Positions 28,364 to 33,527 of a DNA stretch of 33,527 nt are shown piece after piece. A model generated the notes under the pieces. The model saw nothing but the letters and a program-made list of their open reading frames with translations, ran no database searches and was not told the origin of the DNA. The stretch is from an uncultured bacterium (GTDB lineage Bacteria > Chloroflexota > Anaerolineae > J036 > Brachytrichaceae), in assembly GCA_903873965.1 (NCBI GenBank), contig CAIQQO010000067.1:1-33527 (forward strand), written 5' to 3'. Positions within the stretch are counted from its first letter, which is position 1; the number at the start of each line of letters is the position of its first letter. The translations under genes and the position numbers were made by a program.

Positions 28364-29791
28364 ATGGTGCAACAGGACGCACGCACAACAGTAGACGATC
28401 GGGAGTATGGAAGTAACTCGACCGCATTAGGTGGTCGCTATATTTCTGCGTCACCCACTCGTGCCTTGATTCTAAACTGGTTTGAGCAGTCACTGGTACA
28501 AGCGGATGTCACTAGAGCCCACCAACTCATCGAGTTTATGGATCCTGCTGACCGTGAGTTGGCAGAAAAACGTCTGATTCAGTTCTCATCGCGCACAAGA
28601 ATGCGAGGTGCGCAGCCCACGGCACTGCGTGCGGTCGTAGGGCTTCCAACAGCACCACCTCCTGTCTCCACTGTACCTACAGCGCCGATTCGCATGCTCA
28701 GTTATCTGGCGCGCCAGCTTCTGGTGCTTGTAGGCGTTGTCAGTCTCGCATTCGTTCTACTCGTTCTAGCCGCTGTTGCCATTACGGATAGCAACTTGGG
28801 ACCTCGCCCAACGGCATCATCTGTGACTGTTGCCCCACAGGCTGTGACTGAACCTGCTGTTGTGCCGCAAGAGGAACCCATTCTTGATGAACCTGCAACA
28901 GCAGCCCCCACGAATTTGCCTCCGGAAGCGACAGACCCAGCGCCCGCATTGCCAACAGCAGTTCCCCCGACCCAGCAACAGAATCTGCCTGTCCCTACAC
29001 CAACAGCAGCGCCTGGCGGATCGGTAACAAAGGCGGAGCCAACGGCAAGGGCCATTCGATTGAATGTGATCTCTCCTGAAGAAGATGCGGTTTTTGCGAC
29101 ATTCCCCCAGGAAATTACAGCCAGCGGAACAGAATCACTCTCTATCCGGCTGACACTTAAGTCGGTATTTCCGTTTCCCGTGGCATTGCTTGTGACGTAC
29201 GGACAAGCACGTGCACCCATCACTCAGACTTTCGATCTGGGACTGGGGCAATCCACTCTGGATGGCAGCTATCACTATATATGGTCACTCGCGCCTGATG
29301 ATTTGCGTGAGTTACCCAATGGCACTTACTCTCTTGTTTTTGAACAGGCCAATGCCGGTGCCGGCATTGCCCCATTGCGCGTACGCACCTTTGCCATTAT
29401 GCGAGAATCTGCTGTTGTGGCGCGAATCCGGGTTAACCCTACGATTGGCACAGTCGCACTGCGCAAGCAGCCGAGTAATGCTGCACAGTCTAATGGCGTG
29501 GTGCCGGATGGCTCGCATGTCAAGGTATTAAGCCAGATTCCGTATACAGATTACCAACAAGCACTAAATGGTTTCAGTTATCAGGAAAATAACCGACCTG
29601 GTCGGTTGTTTTTTGCGAGTTATGATACAACTGGGGACAAGCGGAATAGCTTCGGAGGAGATGCGAAGTCGCCCTGGTGTCTGGTAGAAGCACAAGATGG
29701 ACGACGAGGATGGGTTCCCTGTAATGTTCTCACGGTGGACCATATTAGCTTCCCTCAGCAATTAATCCCGCAAATCTTAGGAGAGTATTGA
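28364..29791 (+). CDS. Single-pass membrane protein with Pro/Thr-rich linker and extracellular SH3-like domain
   Basis: The 475-aa protein has a cytoplasmic N-terminus (~1-117, with a helical ALILNWFEQSLVQADVTRAHQLIEFMDPADRELAEKRL part), one membrane segment (~118-141), then a Pro/Thr/Ala-rich linker (~146-225) that would cross the cell wall or envelope. A beta-rich region (~228-345, ISPEEDAVFATFPQEITASG...GTYSLVFEQ) and an SH3-like end (~350-460, VALRKQPSNAAQSNGVVPDGSHVKVLSQ ... WCLVEAQDGRRGWVPCNVL) follow. This bacterial-SH3 pattern usually binds peptidoglycan or other cell-surface polymers. It overlaps the next gene by one base (TGATG), so both are made together. Orientation (N-in, C-out) is inferred from the linker and SH3. 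Confidence 0.75.
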   Translation: MVQQDARTTVDDREYGSNSTALGGRYISASPTRALILNWFEQSLVQADVTRAHQLIEFMDPADRELAEKRLIQFSSRTRMRGAQPTALRAVVGLPTAPPPVSTVPTAPIRMLSYLARQLLVLVGVVSLAFVLLVLAAVAITDSNLGPRPTASSVTVAPQAVTEPAVVPQEEPILDEPATAAPTNLPPEATDPAPALPTAVPPTQQQNLPVPTPTAAPGGSVTKAEPTARAIRLNVISPEEDAVFATFPQEITASGTESLSIRLTLKSVFPFPVALLVTYGQARAPITQTFDLGLGQSTLDGSYHYIWSLAPDDLRELPNGTYSLVFEQANAGAGIAPLRVRTFAIMRESAVVARIRVNPTIGTVALRKQPSNAAQSNGVVPDGSHVKVLSQIPYTDYQQALNGFSYQENNRPGRLFFASYDTTGDKRNSFGGDAKSPWCLVEAQDGRRGWVPCNVLTVDHISFPQQLIPQILGEY

Positions 29792-32727
29792 TGACAGTGA
29801 CAAGGTTGACATCCGATATCGTGCAAATGGCGATAGATCGCGCGCGCGAAGCAGGCATCAAAGCGGTACAGGCGGGCGATTTCTCGCAGGGAATGACATT
29901 GGCGGAAGATGCCCAGAAATTAACTGACTGGCTTGAACAGGGAATGCCGGGTGACCCGCCCATTGAAATAAGCACGTATGTCGCCGCTCAGCCTGCTGTC
30001 GCCGTCAGTGGCATCGAATCGTTGCTGAACGCTGCCGAGAAGAAGGCCGAAGAGGGTGACTTTACCACGGCGCTGGCATTTGCCGATATGGCTAATCGTC
30101 AGTCGGGTGATCCGGAGTGGCTTAGCCGTGTTGCCGTGGTGACGAACAAGATCAACGTCACCTACCAGGAACGTCTCGGACAGATGCTTCAACAAGCTCG
30201 TTCGTCTGAGCAGGATTCTTCGAACGATCTTGCGGCGATTCGTCAGCACTGGGAGCGCGTCCTGCAGTTCCAGATCGATAATCCAGAAGCAACCACTGCC
30301 ATCACTCGCATCGGACAGCAGGAGCGCCTCGAGCGCCAGCGCGAGCAGATTCGCCAGTTGCGCGCGCCCATCGAGTCAACCCGCAAGGATCTGCGCACCA
30401 TTGAACGCGCGCGCAGCCGCGCCTATAAGCTTAAGCTGAGTGACGAAATGCGCAGCCTGCCTGAACTGGCGAAGCAGCTTGATGACATCATCCACCAATT
30501 GGATGAGTTGCGCAATCAGATTTTCTTGGCCAGCATTGGCGCGTCCAGCGCCGAGCGCGCCGGCAACTATGAAGCAGCCATTCTGAAGTATGACGCTGCT
30601 CTTAAGGCCGGCTACGATACGATTCTGGATGATACGACTGGTGAAGTCATTGAGGTCAACAGTGCGCTTCAGCGTGCCAATTCCAAGAATGCGACTGATC
30701 TGCGCACGCGTGCTGGTGCATTGACGCGCGATGCCCAGAGAGTATTGGCTGAGGGCTATCCAGACACAGCTGTGACCTACCTTGATCAGGCGCACCAGTT
30801 ACTAGTCCGTGTAGGTGAAAGTGGCATTGATGACAGTCGCGCTGTTGATACCCAGTTGTTGCAGGCGCGCGATCATCAAAAGAGCAAGCAGGATGCGCAA
30901 AACCTGATCAATGAGGCAGAGTCTCAATCAAGCCCGGATCAGGCGCGAGTTAGGTTGCTTCAGGCCCGGCAACGTTACGCTGCCTATCCAGGCATTGATC
31001 TACTGATCAAAATCAAAGAAGACCTGATCCTCGTTCAGGTTGTGGAAGATATTACCAGCGACATGTCCACGGCACGCGCGACACTGGCTCAGGCTTGGCA
31101 GCAGGATCAGGAGCAAGGTCAGTTTGAGCAGGCGCGCAAGCAGTGCCGCATAGGCCTAAGTCGCGGCGGAAACCTGACTGTCACCAGCACGGCACGCGAA
31201 GCTAAATTGCAGGAAGCCCGCGAGCTGCTGGCCGAGATTACGCGCGTGGAAACAGCCTTCCACATTTTGCAGGGTCAGTTGCGCGCCATTGATACCGCGG
31301 TAGACCGCAAAGATGGTCGTCTGGCCGCAAACCTGATCACAAGTCTGGGCGACGATCTGCAGAACGACTGGCGCGTCAAGTTGCGCCAGAATCGCTTGGA
31401 TCTGTTGCGCTCCGACGAGGAGAAGTTGTCGGAAGCTGAGCGCTTGTTCTTCGAGGATTCGAACTATGAGGCGACACTTGCTCTGAGTAAGTCGCTGCTT
31501 GAATCACCCAGCGTGCGCACGGATGCACGCCAGTTGGGTTATCGTGCTCAAACCCAGGTTACTTTGAAGAAAGCGCGTGAACTGCACAAGACCGGCAAAC
31601 TTGCTGAGTCGTTGTACGCCTACAAGGAAGTGATCAGCTACGAGAGCGAATTGCCGCCTACGGATCACACTCATATACGCACCGCTCAGAGTGAAGCCGG
31701 GCTTGTTGAGCAGGACATGGCTCGCATTCAGAGTTTGCATGACCAGCTTGCCAGTGCGAAATCGTTCCGAGCGCAGGATGTGCCCGATCGCTCAGCCTGG
31801 TTGAAGACCATTACGGCACTGCGCGGGACAGCACCTGGCTGGTTGATTCAGGACGTTGAGGCAGAATATAAAGCCGGCGTGACGGATTGGAATGAGCGCG
31901 CCTTAGATAGCGCCACCCGATTCGAAGGCGAAGGCAACTATCAGCTTGCTTACGATACATTGAAGGCGCTGGTGGATGTTCGATTGCTCTCCGATAGTGA
32001 CCCTGTCTGGCGACGCATCCAGTATCAGCACTTTACGTCTCTGGCGAACGGCGCACTATCCGGCACACAGCCGGCGGACTGGGAACGCTCGGAAGAGTAC
32101 GCCCAGCTTGCCAGTAATGTGGCGCCTACTAACTTTGCCCGTCAGGCCAGGGACAATCAGTTGAACATCGTCCGTGAAGTAACATTGCGACAAGCCGCAC
32201 TGGCCGGCGCTTCCGATCAGGGTGCGCCACTGGCGATCAAAGTTCTGCAGGACAAGCAGGAGCGCCACAAGGCGCTTAAGATTGATCCGTTGTTGAGCGA
32301 ACGCTCGATCCGTTACTACCTGGATGACGGCAAGAACATTCAGGGCGTGGAAGTAGCGCGGGCGATGTCAAAGATGCCGGGCGAGGAAGGGCGTTCTGTG
32401 CGCTGGGCGCTGCTGGCACAGTCTGTCGAAGGATTCGCCAGTGGGGCTTTGAGTTCAGCCGTGAAAGCGATGGTTGATCTGCGGCGTCGCACCGATGCCA
32501 ATGATGGCAATCAGCCCATACAAGAGCTGACGGACTATATGAACCATCGGATCATGGCGCAATTGTTGCGGTCGATCACATCTGTTACAGCCAATTCCAG
32601 CAAAGAGGAACTGGTTATCCAGTTGCAGAACCTGGAGCAGTTACACCTGCTCGATCAAACCAGTCCCGCCTATGCAGAAAATCGACAGAAAATCTTCGGG
32701 TGGCTGGGGATTGTTCCGCTGTCCTGA
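29791..32727 (+). CDS. Large cytoplasmic TPR-like/coiled-coil protein (978 aa)
   Basis: It starts at ATG 29791, with AGGAG 7 nt upstream; the TTG at 29788 in the same frame is not needed. There is no signal peptide or membrane segment. It is helical throughout, with many TPR-like units built on '(A/E)G(D/N)(F/Y)..A......A': AGDFSQGMTLAEDA (~29-42), EGDFTTALAFADMA (~88-101), AGNYEAAILKYDAAL (~257-271), EQGQFEQARKQCRIGL, DSNYEATLALSKSLL, TGKLAESLYAYKEVI and EGNYQLAYDTLKAL. A charged coiled-coil lies at ~175-245. Such proteins are scaffolds. Its first ~55 residues match, without gaps, the start of the protein encoded from 32859 (see findings). No enzymatic motif was found, and I do not recognise the family. 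Confidence 0.75.
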   Translation: MTVTRLTSDIVQMAIDRAREAGIKAVQAGDFSQGMTLAEDAQKLTDWLEQGMPGDPPIEISTYVAAQPAVAVSGIESLLNAAEKKAEEGDFTTALAFADMANRQSGDPEWLSRVAVVTNKINVTYQERLGQMLQQARSSEQDSSNDLAAIRQHWERVLQFQIDNPEATTAITRIGQQERLERQREQIRQLRAPIESTRKDLRTIERARSRAYKLKLSDEMRSLPELAKQLDDIIHQLDELRNQIFLASIGASSAERAGNYEAAILKYDAALKAGYDTILDDTTGEVIEVNSALQRANSKNATDLRTRAGALTRDAQRVLAEGYPDTAVTYLDQAHQLLVRVGESGIDDSRAVDTQLLQARDHQKSKQDAQNLINEAESQSSPDQARVRLLQARQRYAAYPGIDLLIKIKEDLILVQVVEDITSDMSTARATLAQAWQQDQEQGQFEQARKQCRIGLSRGGNLTVTSTAREAKLQEARELLAEITRVETAFHILQGQLRAIDTAVDRKDGRLAANLITSLGDDLQNDWRVKLRQNRLDLLRSDEEKLSEAERLFFEDSNYEATLALSKSLLESPSVRTDARQLGYRAQTQVTLKKARELHKTGKLAESLYAYKEVISYESELPPTDHTHIRTAQSEAGLVEQDMARIQSLHDQLASAKSFRAQDVPDRSAWLKTITALRGTAPGWLIQDVEAEYKAGVTDWNERALDSATRFEGEGNYQLAYDTLKALVDVRLLSDSDPVWRRIQYQHFTSLANGALSGTQPADWERSEEYAQLASNVAPTNFARQARDNQLNIVREVTLRQAALAGASDQGAPLAIKVLQDKQERHKALKIDPLLSERSIRYYLDDGKNIQGVEVARAMSKMPGEEGRSVRWALLAQSVEGFASGALSSAVKAMVDLRRRTDANDGNQPIQELTDYMNHRIMAQLLRSITSVTANSSKEELVIQLQNLEQLHLLDQTSPAYAENRQKIFGWLGIVPLS

Positions 32728-32788
32728 TAGCGGTCATTCTTATCAGGTGGAAAGCCACTTGATGGCACTTGCCTGATTGCGCCGTAAG

Positions 32789-32822
32789 GGCGGCCGGTTG
32801 AAATACTGGGCCGCCTTTTTTT
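32789..32822 (+). terminator. Rho-independent terminator after the TPR-like gene
   Basis: GGCGGCC (32789-32795) pairs with GGCCGCC (32809-32815) around a 13-nt loop, followed by seven Ts (32816-32822). It lies between the 978-aa protein gene and the next gene (start 32859), so the latter is either transcribed separately or only by read-through. Confidence 0.9.
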
Positions 32823-32858
32823 GTAAATAATAAGCTGGTTCGTTATAGAGGGACACCC

Positions 32859-33527
32859 ATGACTGTATCTCATCAAGCCGCAACCCTGTATCTGAATACG
32901 CTGAAGCAAGAGATCCAACGGTTGATGGTTGGCGGAAAATTCACGCAAGCCGCTGCACTTTCCGGTTTTGCGGGCAAGTGGCAGTCATGGCTAAACCAAG
33001 GCATGTTGGGTGTTGCGCCAGTGGCTCCTTCAGGAGCTCCACCACCGCCGGAAGATGCACCTCCTGAACCACCGGTCATTGTTGAACCCGTTGTTCCGCC
33101 TACAATCCATGTCGCCGAAATCACTCCGGTCGTTGAGCTAACGATTGAAGAAGTACCGGTTGCTGAAGTCGTACCGGTCGTTGAACCAACGGTAGAAGAA
33201 GCACCTGTTGCTGAAGTCGTATCGGTCGTTGAACCAACGGTAGAAGAAGCACCCGTTGCTGAAATCGTACCGGTCGTTGAACCGACGATTGAAGAAGCAC
33301 CCGTTGCTGAGATCGTACCGGTCGTTGAACCGACGGTTACAGAAGCACCTGTTGCTGAGATCGTCCCGGTCGCTGAGCCAACGATAGAAGAAGCACCTGT
33401 TGCTGAAATCGTACCGGTCGTTGAGCCAACGATAGAAGAAGCACCTGTTGCTGAAGTCGTACCGGTTGTTGAGCCAACGATAGAAGAAGCACCTGTTGCT
33501 GAAGTCGTACCGGTCGTTGAACCAACG
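32859..33527 (+). CDS. Repeat-rich protein sharing an N-terminal module with the TPR-like protein (partial, runs off the window)
   Basis: ATG 32859 follows GAGGG at 6-nt spacing. 223 codons are open to the right edge with no stop. Residues ~1-54 (MTVSHQAATLYLNTLKQEIQ, RLMVGGKFTQAAALSGFAG, KWQSWLNQGMLG) resemble the N-terminus of the preceding protein. A Pro-rich stretch (~60-90) leads into eight 16-residue units of consensus VVEPTIEEAPVAEVVP plus a partial ninth. The repeat part is acidic, Pro- and Val-rich and probably extended, like a spacer or stalk. No signal peptide is present in the visible part, so how or whether it is exported is open. The C-terminal end lies outside the window. Confidence 0.75.
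   Translation, partial: MTVSHQAATLYLNTLKQEIQRLMVGGKFTQAAALSGFAGKWQSWLNQGMLGVAPVAPSGAPPPPEDAPPEPPVIVEPVVPPTIHVAEITPVVELTIEEVPVAEVVPVVEPTVEEAPVAEVVSVVEPTVEEAPVAEIVPVVEPTIEEAPVAEIVPVVEPTVTEAPVAEIVPVAEPTIEEAPVAEIVPVVEPTIEEAPVAEVVPVVEPTIEEAPVAEVVPVVEPT
33129..33527 (+). repeat. 48-bp tandem coding repeats (8.3 copies visible)
   Basis: Units begin at 33129, 33177, 33225, 33273, 33321, 33369, 33417, 33465 and 33513 (the last cut by the window edge). Each encodes VVEPTIEEAPVAEVVP or a near variant. Copies at the 3' end are almost identical to each other, while the first copy (LTIEEVPVAEV..) is the most diverged, so the array has grown recently towards the 3' side. Confidence 0.95.

Noticed and set aside
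33129-33527. Evenly spaced 48-bp repeats as a CRISPR array
   Set aside because: There are no spacers: the units are contiguous, in frame and encode a 16-residue motif.

Overview
The window looks like an accessory, carbohydrate-oriented stretch of a bacterial chromosome, most likely a Chloroflexota (Anaerolineae-like) organism. This is inferred from gene content: a LuxR-type regulator tail beside Chloroflexi-style small membrane proteins, an XRE-STAND-TPR regulator next to a GH36 enzyme, a secreted parallel beta-helix 'choice-of-anchor Q' protein ending in a short hydrophobic tail, a very large membrane-fused GMC oxidoreductase, a GH94-like giant enzyme, and a membrane protein with a Pro/Thr linker and SH3-like end. 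No rRNA, tRNA, IS transposase, integrase or CRISPR array was seen. Taxonomy rests on family resemblance, not on a marker gene.

Layout. 1-2.4 kb: tail of a LuxR-family regulator with its terminator, a conserved 81-aa protein behind an iterated 12-bp operator-like array, two multi-pass membrane proteins, and the 3' stub of a medium-chain dehydrogenase. 2.5-3.5 kb: a FabI-type enoyl-ACP reductase, separated from the convergent genes by an 18-bp-stem hairpin. 3.5-8.0 kb (minus strand): GH36 alpha-galactosidase followed by an XRE-STAND regulator. 8.0-11.0 kb: a TGACAC-rich divergent promoter region, a secreted protein with four GPEAD repeats and a lipocalin-like domain, and a secreted beta-helix protein. 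11.0-14.3 kb: PhyH dioxygenase, a zinc-ribbon protein, a phosphopantetheinyl transferase whose 5' end carries a frame-changing 10-bp duplication, an SnoaL/SgcJ-like protein and a GNAT acetyltransferase. 14.4-21.9 kb (all plus): GH29-like alpha-L-fucosidase, creatininase-family hydrolase, COG3618 lactonase-type amidohydrolase, a PepD peptidase with a lipoprotein leader, DUF1579, an SDR lacking the catalytic lysine, and a UroD-like methyltransferase-family protein. 21.9-28.1 kb: a GMC oxidoreductase fused to a membrane domain, preceded by a textbook CRP-type palindrome and a strong promoter, then a 977-aa GH94/GH36-type enzyme. 28.1-33.5 kb: a membrane-anchored SH3-like protein, a 978-aa TPR-like protein and the start of a third protein that shares an N-terminal module with the second and then runs into 48-bp tandem repeats to the window edge.

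How the genes may work together. The glycosidases (GH36, GH29-like, GH94-like) with the COG3618 lactonase and the SDR suggest plant or algal glycan use, possibly an oxidative L-fucose route; the substrate is inferred only. The last three genes look like an uncharacterised envelope-linked module and, with the GPEAD-repeat secreted protein, are the best candidates for undescribed biology. A recurring expression feature is a TANNNT-like -10 hexamer only 5-11 nt before the start codon of genes without a Shine-Dalgarno sequence (14403, 17780, 25146, 28364), which points to leaderless transcripts.
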